A DNA stretch of 64,000 bases from Burkholderia territorii (GTDB lineage Bacteria > Pseudomonadota > Gammaproteobacteria > Burkholderiales > Burkholderiaceae). The notes under the pieces are model-generated. The model had not been told where the DNA came from. It saw nothing but the letters and a program-made list of their open reading frames with translations, and did not search any database. Below are positions 1 through 8,955 of this stretch, piece by piece. The stretch is from the NCBI RefSeq assembly GCF_902833055.1, contig NZ_CADFEJ010000001.1, positions 558,001 to 622,000 of the forward strand, in the 5' to 3' direction. The position numbers and the translations under genes were made by a program. Numbering within the stretch: the stretch's first letter is position 1; every line of letters begins with the position of its first letter.

Positions 1-1
1 C

Positions 2-3000
2 CCGCATCTGTTGCCGTCCGACAAGTCCGCGCTCAACGCGGTCGACTTCAGCGGCAACAGCGTGCCGCATCTGTTGACCGCGATTCGCAACGGCGCGCTG
101 GACGGCGGCCGTCACGTGATCTACGTGTTCCGGACCGACGGGGCGGTGGCCGAAGCGCTCGGCAACCCGCTCGGCGTGATTGCGGAGCGCAACGGCAAGA
201 TGCGGTGGTTCGACAAGCTCCCGCAGGTCGGCAACCAGAATCATGCCGGCCTGCCGCTCGACGAAATGCCGATCGGCAGCGATCGCTTCGGCGCGGATGT
301 GCATTTCCTGCTCACGCAACTGTCGCCGCACGATTTCCTGAACAGCGCGCGGCCGACGCGCGTCGCCGCGCTCGAGGCGCGTGCGAAGGCGCTGCGCGAT
401 CAATGGAAGGATGCGGAGGCGCGCGGCCGGCATTCGGCGCCATTCCGCGCACTCGCGGCGCGCACGCAGCACGCGTACAACGAGGTGCTCGGCGACTTGC
501 GGCGCCTGCGCAGCAATGGCGCGGCGCCCGCGCCGTTGTCGATCGAGCCATATCAGCCGGGCCTGTCGTCAGCCACCGTCGTCGAGTTCAGTTTGCGCAA
601 CGGCGCGGCGAAGCCCGAGCAGTATTTCGCGACGCACGAGCAGATCGACGCATACAACAAGCAGGCGCAGCGCCCCGGCGGCGTGAACCTGGTGTTGAAG
701 GGCGAGCCGGATGCCGTGATGGTCGACGTGGGCATGTGGCGCACGCTGGGCAACAAGCTGTACGTCGCGCGCGACGTGTCGACGTCGGCGTCGCGCTTCC
801 TGCCGGTGCCGGGCAAACTGCGCGCGCGCACGCGCAATCTCGGCGCGGCAACCGTCGCCGACAAGCGGATCCGGCAGATCTTCACGCGCTCGAGCGATGC
901 GTTGCAGGATCGCATGGTGCCGATGGCGCGTTCGTTCTCGCTGCGCGACGATCCCGCGTTGATGGGCGCGCTCGTCGAGCGCTACGGCGGCGTGATGCCC
1001 GTCGTCACGCTCGTGATCGATCCGCATTCGCTCGCGGCGGCTCTCGGCAAGGCGCACGATCCGGACTTCCTGCGCGCGGTGGATGCGCTCGGCGACCAGA
1101 AGCGCGCCGTGTTCGACGGCGAGAACGGGATGATCCATCCGGCACCGGGCTCGGACGGGACCGCACTCGCGCTCGACGATCTCGCACATCTGCATCGCTG
1201 GCTCGACGAGGCCGCGCGCACCGGCTTCGCGATCCGGCTCGAGACCGCGCCGTCGCGCGCGCTCGTGTCCGGCAACGACTACCGGTTCCAGTCCGGCACC
1301 AACGACACGTATCACGACTACGTGCGCGTGATGACCGCGCTCGAACGCTGGTCGAACGCGCATCCCGGCACGGTCGCGCCGAACGTGATGATCACGTTCC
1401 ACGGCTGGGATGCGGTGCCGGAATCGGTGCCGGGCGGCGGCCACGCGAAGCTGTTGCGCGCGGTGCTCGAGCGCAAGGGGCTCGAATGGGTCCACATGGG
1501 GCTGTCGTACGGCACGCACGGCAACGACTTCATCGGCAACCAGGATCTGACCGGCGCACTCGCGAAGCTGATCGTCGAGAACCGTAACCGGCCGGAGATC
1601 ATCGATCGTCTGCACGGTGCCGATGCGCTGACGCGCGTGTTCGAGCGCGTCGACCGGCAGACGCTCGCGAACCAGCATCAGCTGCTGTTCGCGGAGGTCG
1701 AGCGCATCGGCGCGGCGGATGGAATGACGCCGGCCGAACTGGCGGCGTTGCGCCAGAAGATCTACGAAGGCAACACGACCGTCTGGCTGAACCAGGCGCG
1801 CAAGGCGACGATCGAGCATGCGACGACACTGTGGGAAGCCGACGGGAACAAGCCGCGCACCAAGACCGACAAGGGCGCCCGCACGTTCGGCGGACGCTGG
1901 CTGACCGACCACGGCGCCAGCGTGCCGGCGCGCGTGACCACCGGCAACCGGCCGTCCGCCGCCGATCCGCTCGACTACTGGCGTGCGGTCGTGCGCGACC
2001 CGGCGCTGCTCAACGACGGCACCAAGCCGATCGGCGCGAGCCGCCGCGAGGCCGCGCAACTCGCCCAGGTCGACATTCCCGCCGGGAAGCGCGCGCAGGC
2101 GGAACTGCATGCGCTGCGCGTGCACGACGAACCGATCGGCGACAACGCGCCGCCTCCGTCACGCAAGCGGGTCGCCGGCGACATCGCGGCGGCCACCATG
2201 ACCGGCGGTGCAGGTGCGGGCGTGCTCGTCGCGGTCGGCCGGGAGTCGGTGCGCACCGCGACGAACTCGCTGTATGCGGGGCTGCGGGTCGGGCGCGTGT
2301 TCCAGGCGCTGCATCACGGCGCGGTCGCGAGCCTGAAGAACGGCGATCCGCGCGTGTTCGACCGCGTCGTCGACCGGCTCGTGCGCGGGCTGCAGGCGCA
2401 ACTGAAGGCGAACGGTTTCGACGTGACCGCACGCGGCACGCAGCTCGAGCAGATCGCGCACGAAGGCAAGGCGATGGCCGCACAGCTTCGCGCGCTGAAC
2501 GACGACGGGATGCTGTCGTTCGACGATACCGTCGCGCATACGAAGGCCGTCGCCGCCGACATGCTCGCGCAGATGCAGGGCGTGGTCGGCGGAACCTCGC
2601 TGAAGCTGCTGCACCACGGCAGCCCGCGCCATTCGATCGGCCGCGTCGGCCGCGTGCTGGCACTGGGCGGTTACGGCGGTTCGATCACGATGAATGCGTC
2701 CAGGGCGGTCATGCACGGCGATTGGCTGGCCGGTGGACAGGCGATCGGCGGCGCGCTCAGCGCCGTCTACACGGGCATCGTCTACAAGGGTAGCCTGCGC
2801 GGGGTGAACGCCGAGAATCGCAGTCAACTGGCACGCATCGCGAGCGCGACCGGCGATTACCTCACATCGGCGGTCGGCATCATCACCGGCATCCATACCG
2901 CGCTGACGGTGGATCCGATGACCGGCACGCTGACCGCGATGTCCGGCGCGCTGCTCGGCGCCGGGCGGCTGCATTCGCATTTCCCGAATGCGACGCCGTG

Positions 3001-3523
3001 GATGGAGCGCTTGCCGACCGGCGTCGCGCTGGCACCGGTGGCGATCTTCGGGATCATGCAGGGGATCAGCCTGTACACGTCGGCGACCGCGGACGACAAG
3101 CACAAGCCGCCGGGTTCGTCGCCGAAACCGCCGGGTTCGAACGCCGGCACGCCGGCGCCGGGCGCATCGTTCGCGCCGTCGCCGGGCACGACGCCGGCGC
3201 CGGTCCAGACGAGTGCGTCCGCGACCCCGTCGGCATCGGCGTCGCAGCCGTCGACCACGCCATCGCAACCGGCTCCTCCGTCGAGTTCACCAAGCCAGGC
3301 ACCGCTGACGGTGAACGTGGCGCCCGGCGATTCATTGTGGACGATCGCGGAGCGTCACGAAGGAACGTTGCTTGCCGCGGCACACGTGCCGGCCGACGAA
3401 CAGCAGCGGATGTCGGACGGTCAGCGGATCAATGTCGCGCTCAACGAGATCCTGCAACTCAACCGGAATCTCGCGAGCCATCCGGGCGAGATCGATCCGG
3501 GGCAGCAGGTCATCGTCGGGTAA
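2..3523 (+). CDS. Large LysM-domain protein, 5'-truncated by window edge
   Basis: The frame is open from the first complete codon of the window, so the N-terminus is missing and about 1,170 residues are visible. The first ~700 residues look soluble and I do not recognise their fold. Residues ~400-560 carry a stretch (around FHGWDAVPES and VHMGLSYGTHGND) that faintly resembles the late strands of an amidohydrolase-type TIM barrel, which is speculative. Residues ~725-1027 contain Gly/Ala-rich hydrophobic segments that may insert in membranes. Residues ~1031-1095 are a Pro/Ser/Thr-rich linker. Residues ~1098-1170 are a LysM peptidoglycan-binding domain (PGDSLWTIAERH ... PGQQVIVG). The layout suggests a very large cell-envelope or secreted protein anchored through LysM. 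Its reaction is unknown. The stop is at 3521-3523 and the gene converges on the remnant at 3592. Confidence 0.85.
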   Translation, partial: PHLLPSDKSALNAVDFSGNSVPHLLTAIRNGALDGGRHVIYVFRTDGAVAEALGNPLGVIAERNGKMRWFDKLPQVGNQNHAGLPLDEMPIGSDRFGADVHFLLTQLSPHDFLNSARPTRVAALEARAKALRDQWKDAEARGRHSAPFRALAARTQHAYNEVLGDLRRLRSNGAAPAPLSIEPYQPGLSSATVVEFSLRNGAAKPEQYFATHEQIDAYNKQAQRPGGVNLVLKGEPDAVMVDVGMWRTLGNKLYVARDVSTSASRFLPVPGKLRARTRNLGAATVADKRIRQIFTRSSDALQDRMVPMARSFSLRDDPALMGALVERYGGVMPVVTLVIDPHSLAAALGKAHDPDFLRAVDALGDQKRAVFDGENGMIHPAPGSDGTALALDDLAHLHRWLDEAARTGFAIRLETAPSRALVSGNDYRFQSGTNDTYHDYVRVMTALERWSNAHPGTVAPNVMITFHGWDAVPESVPGGGHAKLLRAVLERKGLEWVHMGLSYGTHGNDFIGNQDLTGALAKLIVENRNRPEIIDRLHGADALTRVFERVDRQTLANQHQLLFAEVERIGAADGMTPAELAALRQKIYEGNTTVWLNQARKATIEHATTLWEADGNKPRTKTDKGARTFGGRWLTDHGASVPARVTTGNRPSAADPLDYWRAVVRDPALLNDGTKPIGASRREAAQLAQVDIPAGKRAQAELHALRVHDEPIGDNAPPPSRKRVAGDIAAATMTGGAGAGVLVAVGRESVRTATNSLYAGLRVGRVFQALHHGAVASLKNGDPRVFDRVVDRLVRGLQAQLKANGFDVTARGTQLEQIAHEGKAMAAQLRALNDDGMLSFDDTVAHTKAVAADMLAQMQGVVGGTSLKLLHHGSPRHSIGRVGRVLALGGYGGSITMNASRAVMHGDWLAGGQAIGGALSAVYTGIVYKGSLRGVNAENRSQLARIASATGDYLTSAVGIITGIHTALTVDPMTGTLTAMSGALLGAGRLHSHFPNATPWMERLPTGVALAPVAIFGIMQGISLYTSATADDKHKPPGSSPKPPGSNAGTPAPGASFAPSPGTTPAPVQTSASATPSASASQPSTTPSQPAPPSSSPSQAPLTVNVAPGDSLWTIAERHEGTLLAAAHVPADEQQRMSDGQRINVALNEILQLNRNLASHPGEIDPGQQVIVG

Positions 3524-3591
3524 CGGGTGCGGCGTGTGAGCCGCCCCGGTATGCAGCGCTGGCATCGCGGCGGCGGCATGCCGCGGCACGA

Positions 3592-3762
3592 TCAGGCCTT
3601 GCGTGCGACGACGTGCGCCGGCGAAACCGGCGCGCGTTTCGGCGCGGTCTTGTCGTGCGTGCGGAACAGCGCCGCGCCGACGAACGGCAAGCCGCCGGCC
3701 AGGTTGCCGGCTACCGTGGGAATCGCATTCCACGACAGGTAGTCCACGATCGTGAAGTGGGC
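3592..3762 (-). pseudogene. C-terminal remnant of a formate/nitrite transporter (FNT) family protein
   Basis: About 56 codons on the minus strand end with TGA at 3592-3594. They read like the last transmembrane segment and tail of the FNT family: FTIVDYLSWNAIPTVAGN, then LAGG and FVGAALFRTHD. The family's closing motif is of the type N-x-IPVTxGNxxGG. No N-terminal part exists: upstream in this frame the sequence runs into the 3' end of phrB, which is coded in another frame. It is therefore a stranded 3' fragment, not a gene. The family assignment rests on motif resemblance alone. Confidence 0.5.
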
Positions 3763-3794
3763 CAAACACCGGCCTACCGGCGGCAACCATGCCA

Positions 3795-5312
3795 CTACGC
3801 ATTGTCGTCCGAAGCGAGCTGCTGGAAGGCATCCAGGGCCCGCGCACGCGCAAGTTGGTGCTCCACGATCGGAAACGGATAGCTCCTGCCGAGACTCACG
3901 GCCGCGTCGTGCAGTTGTTCCGGCGACGCCGTCCAAGGCGCATGGATTTTTTCCGCGGACATCTTCGACAGCTCGGGCACCCAGTGTCGTGTGTATTCGC
4001 CTTGCGGATCGAATTTCTGTCCCTGCAGCACCGGGTTGAAGATGCGGAAATACGGCGCTGCGTCGGCGCCACTACCCGAGACCCACTGCCAGCTTGCGGG
4101 GTTACTGGCTTCATCCGCGTCGACCAGCGTATCCCAGAACCAGGTTTCGCCCGCGCGCCAGTCGATCAACAGATGCTTCGACAGGAACGATGCGACGACC
4201 ATGCGCACGCGGTTGTGCATCCAGCCGGTATGCCAAAGCTCGCGCATGCCGGCATCGACGAGCGGGTAGCCAGTGTTCCCGGTCTGCCATTTGCGGAGCG
4301 CCTCCGCGTCGTCGCGCCACGGCATCGAATCGAACTGACGCCGGAAATTGACCTGATGCAGCGGCGGAAAGTGATAGAGCAGGTGATACGAGAATTCTCT
4401 CCATCCGATTTCGCTGAGGAATTTGTCCAACGCTGCGCCTTTCGAAGCGTCGCTGCGCGCCGCGCGCGTGCTGCGCATCGCGTTTGCTGCCGACAACGCC
4501 GCATACCACACCTGCCGAACCGATATGTTGCCGAAGCGCAGATAGGGCGAGAGCCGGCTCGTCGCGTGAGCGGCCGGGAAATCGCGCATGCCGGCATAGT
4601 CGCGAAGCGACTCGTCCAGGAACGCGTCGAGGCGTTGCCGGGCGGCTTCCTCGCCGCAGCGCCACGTCAATCGCAGGCCGCCCGCCCAGTCGGGTGCCGC
4701 CGGCTGGAGTGCGAGCGCCCGCAGTGAGCTGACATGTGGCGTGACGCGTTCGGGAACCGGGAAAAACCGAATGCTCGACGGTGCCGCCAGTGGAGGCGAC
4801 GGACAAAAATCGTCGCGACACGCGGCTCGCCAGTACGCACCGAAGACCTGGAACGGCAAGCCTTCGCGAGTCGTGACCGTCCAGGGTTCGCGCAACAGAT
4901 GGCCGTTGAATGTCGACACGTCGATTCCGCGTCCGTTCAAGTCCTTCTTGATCGACGCGTCGATTTCCGTATGCGCTTTCGCGTAACGACGATTCCAGAC
5001 CACCATCGCGGCCTGGATCGCGATGGCGAAGTTCGTGATGGCCTCCTGCGGGTCGCCGCGCAGCACGACCAGCGAGCCGCCGAGCGCGGAAAGTGCGTCG
5101 TCGAGCTTCGCGAGGGATTCGTGCAGCCACCATCGTTGCGCGCCGCCCATCGGGCGCCCGGACTTCGGGGCAGGGTCGTGCAGGTAAACGCAGACGACGG
5201 GGTGGCCGCTCTCGACTGCATGAGTCAAGGCGGGATTGTCGCCGAGCCGTTGGTCGTCGCGAAACCATACGACGACGGGGCGGCGCTGATACGGCAATTC
5301 GGTGGATGTCAT
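3795..5312 (-). CDS. phrB: Deoxyribodipyrimidine photolyase (class I CPD photolyase)
   Basis: A flavoenzyme that uses blue/near-UV light to split cyclobutane pyrimidine dimers in DNA. The 505 residues match the family. The N-terminal Rossmann-like antenna domain opens with VVWFRDDQRLGDNPAL, the typical photolyase start. The C-terminal FAD-binding half includes TSRLSPYLRFGNIS, LSEIGWREFSYHLL, TGYPLVDAGMRELWHTGWMHNR and the tryptophan-rich tail WFWDTLVDADEASNPASWQW. It is the last gene of a minus-strand operon (hypothetical, DUF2878, phrB) and lies 90 bp after DUF2878. The probable promoter is the ECF-type site at 6289-6318. The folE gene nearby could supply a pterin/folate antenna precursor (inference). 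Confidence 0.95.
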   Translation of the reverse strand: MTSTELPYQRRPVVVWFRDDQRLGDNPALTHAVESGHPVVCVYLHDPAPKSGRPMGGAQRWWLHESLAKLDDALSALGGSLVVLRGDPQEAITNFAIAIQAAMVVWNRRYAKAHTEIDASIKKDLNGRGIDVSTFNGHLLREPWTVTTREGLPFQVFGAYWRAACRDDFCPSPPLAAPSSIRFFPVPERVTPHVSSLRALALQPAAPDWAGGLRLTWRCGEEAARQRLDAFLDESLRDYAGMRDFPAAHATSRLSPYLRFGNISVRQVWYAALSAANAMRSTRAARSDASKGAALDKFLSEIGWREFSYHLLYHFPPLHQVNFRRQFDSMPWRDDAEALRKWQTGNTGYPLVDAGMRELWHTGWMHNRVRMVVASFLSKHLLIDWRAGETWFWDTLVDADEASNPASWQWVSGSGADAAPYFRIFNPVLQGQKFDPQGEYTRHWVPELSKMSAEKIHAPWTASPEQLHDAAVSLGRSYPFPIVEHQLARARALDAFQQLASDDNA

Positions 5313-5402
5313 GTGCTATGCGTGAGAAGTTGCATGGGTGATGGAAGCGGGTTCGGAGACGAAGCGGACGTGTCGCGCGTTCGGTTCGAACGTTCTCCGT
5401 CT

Positions 5403-5963
5403 TCAGCCGGAGCGGATGTCGTACATGCGGTCCCGGCTGCTCGCCGGCGCAGCGTCCCGGGTCATTCCGTCCCAACGCGTTGCCAGCGCGAGCGAGGCCG
5501 GCAAGATGAACGCCCAACCGGTTGCGATGACAACGAGCGCTGCAGCCGGCTCGTTGAAATGAACGGCGCCCAGCGCCGCACCCGCGCGAAACGACGCCGG
5601 GCCGGCGAGTGCGCCGACGAGAACCGACACGAGCGGGCGGCGCCTGAGCCAGCACAGCAGCGTGTTGAGCTGGATCGCGAACAGCGCCCACAGCCCGGCG
5701 AACCAGTACGGAGCCGTACCGGGGAGCAGCACGCCGTTCGGGTATTCGACCAGGCGCGAATGGGCCACGGCGCTGTCCCATAACCATCCGCACACCACGA
5801 TCGCGATCACGAGTCGCGCCTCGCATGACGGTCGATCCGCGTACAGCAGATGGCCGGCCGTCGCGATCACCGCATAGGCGACGCCCCACGCGGCGCGGTG
5901 CGATGCGGCCGTCATCACGCAAACCAGCCATCCGATCTGTGTCGTGGCGAGATACGCGCACAT
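5403..5963 (-). CDS. DUF2878 family inner-membrane protein
   Basis: A 186-residue hydrophobic protein with several predicted membrane spans (LATTQIGWLVCVMTAA; ARLVIAIVVCGWLWDS; YWFAGLWALFAIQL; ALVVIATGWAFILPASLALA) and the charged WDG-containing tail seen in DUF2878 proteins. I chose the start at 5963 because GGAGG sits 8 bp upstream of that ATG. An in-frame ATG at 6020 lacks a comparable site. In other proteobacteria DUF2878 genes recur next to photolyase, DUF1365 and fatty-acid methyltransferase genes of light or singlet-oxygen regulons, and this copy lies directly upstream of phrB. Its biochemical role is not known. Confidence 0.8.
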   Translation of the reverse strand: MCAYLATTQIGWLVCVMTAASHRAAWGVAYAVIATAGHLLYADRPSCEARLVIAIVVCGWLWDSAVAHSRLVEYPNGVLLPGTAPYWFAGLWALFAIQLNTLLCWLRRRPLVSVLVGALAGPASFRAGAALGAVHFNEPAAALVVIATGWAFILPASLALATRWDGMTRDAAPASSRDRMYDIRSG

Positions 5964-6016
5964 GCGTGCTGCCTCCGGGCCGGGCACGTTCGACGGTCGT
6001 CGATTCGGCACGCGGG

Positions 6017-6262
6017 TCATGATGGTTCGTCCGACACCGGTATCGGCATGCTCGCCATGCATGCGTGTGTCGGCGGCACTCGAGCCTGCAAAAGCGAAAC
6101 GCTGCGGCCGGCGCGACGGCGCGCGAAGCCGGTCCTGCCGAGTGGCCCGCGTCGCGGCACGGGAAAATCGGCATGCGATACAACCGTCGCAGACGGCTCT
6201 GTATCGTCGAAGGTGTGCGTCCATTCGCGGACGATGACTTTGCGATGCGTGATGGTCGGCAT
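6017..6262 (-). CDS. Hypothetical small protein, first ORF of the phrB operon
   Basis: This is an 81-codon frame starting 27 bp downstream of the ECF-type -10 element, with AAGGAC about 8 bp before its ATG. The first ~35 residues (MPTITHRKVIVREWTHTFDD...) look protein-like, while the rest is Arg/Pro-rich and low in information. It may be a short leader protein, a truncated gene, or a chance frame in a leader. I cannot assign a family. Position relative to promoter and ribosome binding site is the main support. Confidence 0.35.
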   Translation of the reverse strand: MPTITHRKVIVREWTHTFDDTEPSATVVSHADFPVPRRGPLGRTGFARRRAGRSVSLLQARVPPTHACMASMPIPVSDEPS

Positions 6263-6288
6263 TCAGGTTCGTCCTTGTATCCCTTTCC

Positions 6289-6318
6289 TTATACGGCGCT
6301 GCGTTGTGGGCGGATGCA
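6289..6318 (-). promoter_or_regulatory. ECF-sigma-type promoter for the DUF2878-phrB operon
   Basis: Read on the minus strand, a -35 element TGCATCCG (6318-6311), exactly 15 bp, then -10 CGTATAA (6295-6289). The same two elements at the same spacing occur upstream of three other operons in this island. It lies just upstream of the frame at 6262, followed by DUF2878 and phrB. Confidence 0.7.
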
Positions 6319-6498
6319 GCTCGCAACGGAACAATCCGGACGGGAGCGACGGGCCGAGAGCCGGCCCCTGGCCGGCCGTTCAGCGTTGCGCAGCGCGTTC
6401 GAACGCGGCTATGCCGTTGCCGATCGCCTCGGCAACCTGCCCGACGAACATCGGATCGTGGCCCCAGAGCGGGCAGCGGGGCGCTGCCGTGCGACGCA

Positions 6499-6528
6499 TG
6501 CATCCGCTTTCGTTCACGTTTCGTAGAG
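6499..6528 (+). promoter_or_regulatory. ECF-sigma-type promoter for the hydrolase lipoprotein
   Basis: TGCATCCG (6499-6506), 15 bp spacer, CGTAGAG (6522-6528). It has the identical -35 and identical spacing of the island's shared promoter motif and a near-match -10. It is oriented toward the gene starting at 6580, leaving a leader of about 45 nt. Confidence 0.65.
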
Positions 6529-6579
6529 CCTCGTATCAGGTGCCGCATTTGCCTGGAATCGTCGGATACGGAGATCTGG

Positions 6580-7539
6580 ATGAACATCAAGGTGGGACTG
6601 GCCGTGCTGACGATGCTGCTCGCGGTCGGCCTGCTCGCCGCGTGCAATCCGGTGCGGCTCCTGAACGCGCTGACGCCGCGATATACGTTTAGCCTGTTTG
6701 CGGATATTCCGTACGGCCCTGGGGAGCGTCATGTGCTCGACGTGTACGTGCCCGCCCGCGTCGTGGACGACTGGCCGGCCGATGCGGCAGCCGGCGTCCC
6801 TGTCGTCGTGTTCTTCTACGGCGGAAGCTGGCAGTCCGGCGAGCGCAAGGATTACCTGTTCGTGGGCGAGGCATTGGCGTCGAGGGGCTTCGTTGCCGTG
6901 TTGCCCGACTACAGGACATATCCGGCGACCACCTTTCCCGGCTTCGTGGACGATGCCGCGCAGGCGGTGGCGTGGGCGCGCGAGCACGCGGCTGCGTTCG
7001 GCGGCGACCCCCGTCGCCTGTTTCTGATGGGGCACTCCGCAGGCGCTCAGATTGCCGCATTGCTCGCGACCGACGGCCGCTATCTGGCGGCGCGGCAGAT
7101 GCACAAAAGCGACATTGCCGGCGTGATCGGGCTGGCCGGCGCTTATGACTTCCTGCCGCTGCGTGACGCAACACTCGAGCGGATATTTCCGCAGGACGCG
7201 CGCGCCGCGAGCCAGCCGATTCGATTCATCCAGGGCACCGAGCCGCCGATGTGGCTGGCCATTGCGGAAAACGACACGGTAGTCGAGCCCGGCAACACAT
7301 GGCGTTTCGCACGGGCGTTGCAGAATGCGGGCGACAGGGTCGCGGTCGTGCGTTACGACAAGGTCAGCCACGCGACGATCGTCGGTGTGCTGGGCGCGCC
7401 GCTGAGGGGAAGGGCGTCGGTGCTCGACGATCTCTCGGCGTTCGTCACGCGCACCGCGCACGCGGCGCCCGCCGGGCCGACCAGCGGAAAGGCGGCGGCA
7501 TCAGGCACGGCGGCGCACTCGGCCGTTTCCGCGCGGTGA
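6580..7539 (+). CDS. Alpha/beta-hydrolase (carboxylesterase-like) lipoprotein
   Basis: A 319-residue predicted esterase/lipase. The start at 6580 follows GGAG six bases upstream. The N-terminus is a lipoprotein signal with lipobox LLAAC (Cys ~22), so the mature enzyme is probably membrane-anchored in the periplasm. The catalytic core shows FFYGGSW (oxyanion-hole region, HGG-like), the nucleophile elbow GHSAGAQ, an acid near ENDTVVEP, and a His in KVSHATIVG. This arrangement is typical of BD-FAE/carboxylesterase-type hydrolases. The tail is Ala/Ser-rich. It is a single gene behind the shared ECF-type promoter, so I infer it belongs to the photo-oxidative stress regulon. The substrate is unknown; a fatty-acid or ester lipid product is a guess. 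Confidence 0.85.
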   Translation: MNIKVGLAVLTMLLAVGLLAACNPVRLLNALTPRYTFSLFADIPYGPGERHVLDVYVPARVVDDWPADAAAGVPVVVFFYGGSWQSGERKDYLFVGEALASRGFVAVLPDYRTYPATTFPGFVDDAAQAVAWAREHAAAFGGDPRRLFLMGHSAGAQIAALLATDGRYLAARQMHKSDIAGVIGLAGAYDFLPLRDATLERIFPQDARAASQPIRFIQGTEPPMWLAIAENDTVVEPGNTWRFARALQNAGDRVAVVRYDKVSHATIVGVLGAPLRGRASVLDDLSAFVTRTAHAAPAGPTSGKAAASGTAAHSAVSAR

Positions 7540-7763
7540 TCGAGGAAAACGCTGCGTTGCGCGCGCACGCGCATACATGTGCGCCGGAAATCGGCGTGTC
7601 GGCGCACCGACCTGCCAGGCAAGCAAGCGTCGGCAAACGAATCGCGACAGCGCGACGCGCGCCGCCCGCCTGCCGCGCGCGACGAAATGCCCGGCACGCC
7701 CGGCGCGCAGTCACGCCGGCTTTCGCCGCGAACCGATCGGCACGGTCGGCGGCACGTGCGGCG

Positions 7764-8735
7764 CTACAGCGCCTTCAGATCCGGCGTCGTTCCGCCCAGG
7801 CCCTCTTCGCGAAGGATGACGGCGAGCGCCGTCTCGAGCAATTCGGCCGCCCGGTTCGCTGCGTCTCCAAGATGGCGGTGCAGCAGTGCGTCGGCCGGCG
7901 AGCGCGACACGCATTCGTCACTGTATCGCTCGAATGCACTGAGCTGCATGATCAATTCGGAAAGGTGGCGCGGGCACTCGCACTTGACGGTGGTGGACAG
8001 CCCGGTGAGCGACGCGAGCGTCGCTTCGTCGAAGCGTCGCCGCGTGCGCAGCCAGAGCCCGCGCTCGGTCTCGTCCGACTGGCGAGCCTTGACGACCGCA
8101 TGCGCCAGTTTCGAAATGATGGATGCGGGGTTCGTCTGGCCTTCCGTCGACCGGAACAGATCGAACCCGGACAGCCGCGCCAGTTCGGTTGCCTCCGCGG
8201 TGCCGAACGCGTACACGACGGCCACCGCCTGCGCCTTGAGCTTTTGCGCGACGGCAGCGAGCTGCGAAACGACATCCTCGTGGAGCGACGTGGTCGTCGC
8301 GATGAGTGCATCCGCCGATGTATCCGCATGTTCGGCCGCGTCGTCGACCGAGTCGATATGCGCGGCGATCCGGATTCCCATGCGCTCCAGCGCAGATTCA
8401 GAAATCGGAAGCGCACCGACGACCGCGAGGCTCACCGCCGTGTCGGACAATGCCGGGCCACGCGTATCCGTCAGCGACAACGCTTCGAGTTCCTCGCGGC
8501 TCAGGCTGGCGATCGTGCCGATCGCGTGTCCTTGATTGACGAGTGCCTTCAGCAAGCGGATGCGCTGGACGTCGTCGTCCGAATACATCCGTTGTCCGGA
8601 CGGTGTCTTCGGCGGAGCAACCACGCCATAACGTCTCTCCCAGATCCTCAGCGTTGCTGCCGGCATGCGCGCCAGGCGCGCGGCCTCGCCGCTGCGATAG
8701 CGGTGAGGTGTGTCGCGATCCTTGCGAGGGGGCAT
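7764..8735 (-). CDS. MerR-family regulator of the LitR/CarH-like light-response type, without a visible B12 motif
   Basis: 323 residues. The N-terminal MerR winged helix covers residues ~12-75 (HRYRSGEAARLARMPAATL, RIWERRYG, then SGQRMYSDDDVQRIRLLK). The C-terminal ~200 residues match the effector half of LitR/CarH-like regulators, but the cobalamin-binding E-x3-D-x-H-x2-G signature of true CarH is not seen. A light signal would therefore need another cofactor or partner. The start is supported by AGGAGA about 6 bp upstream. The gene is divergent from the Fe-S cryptochrome gene and sits amid photolyase, folE, ECF and lipid-modification genes, as in pseudomonad light regulons. It probably acts as a repressor of its own promoter and neighbours (inference). 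Confidence 0.85.
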   Translation of the reverse strand: MPPRKDRDTPHRYRSGEAARLARMPAATLRIWERRYGVVAPPKTPSGQRMYSDDDVQRIRLLKALVNQGHAIGTIASLSREELEALSLTDTRGPALSDTAVSLAVVGALPISESALERMGIRIAAHIDSVDDAAEHADTSADALIATTTSLHEDVVSQLAAVAQKLKAQAVAVVYAFGTAEATELARLSGFDLFRSTEGQTNPASIISKLAHAVVKARQSDETERGLWLRTRRRFDEATLASLTGLSTTVKCECPRHLSELIMQLSAFERYSDECVSRSPADALLHRHLGDAANRAAELLETALAVILREEGLGGTTPDLKAL

Positions 8736-8772
8736 CGTGGCTCTCCTAAAGTTGACGAGGGTTTGTCTCGGA

Positions 8773-8817
8773 ATTGTACGCAGTTTGCATGAAATATGAA
8801 GCGGGAAAGTGATTCAA
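8773..8817 (-). promoter_or_regulatory. Sigma-70-like promoter with conserved putative operator upstream of the LitR-like gene
   Basis: On the minus strand, -35 TTCATA (8800-8795), 16-bp spacer, -10 TACAAT (8778-8773). Just upstream of the -35 is a block with inverted ends (TGAA...TTCA, 8797-8816). Nearly the same 45 bp recurs at 13154-13198 in front of the decayed paralogue, so the block is probably the autoregulatory site of this regulator. Confidence 0.6.
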
Positions 8818-8955
8818 TTTGCGGAATTTCGTCCGGAAATATGGTTCGCGAAGCGGGGTGCGGCTAGAATGTTTCGAACGCGGCCGCGCCGGTGCCGTAA
8901 CGCACTTGATGCCCTGCGCCTCTCCCGGTAACGATCATCCATGACGCAGCGTCCC

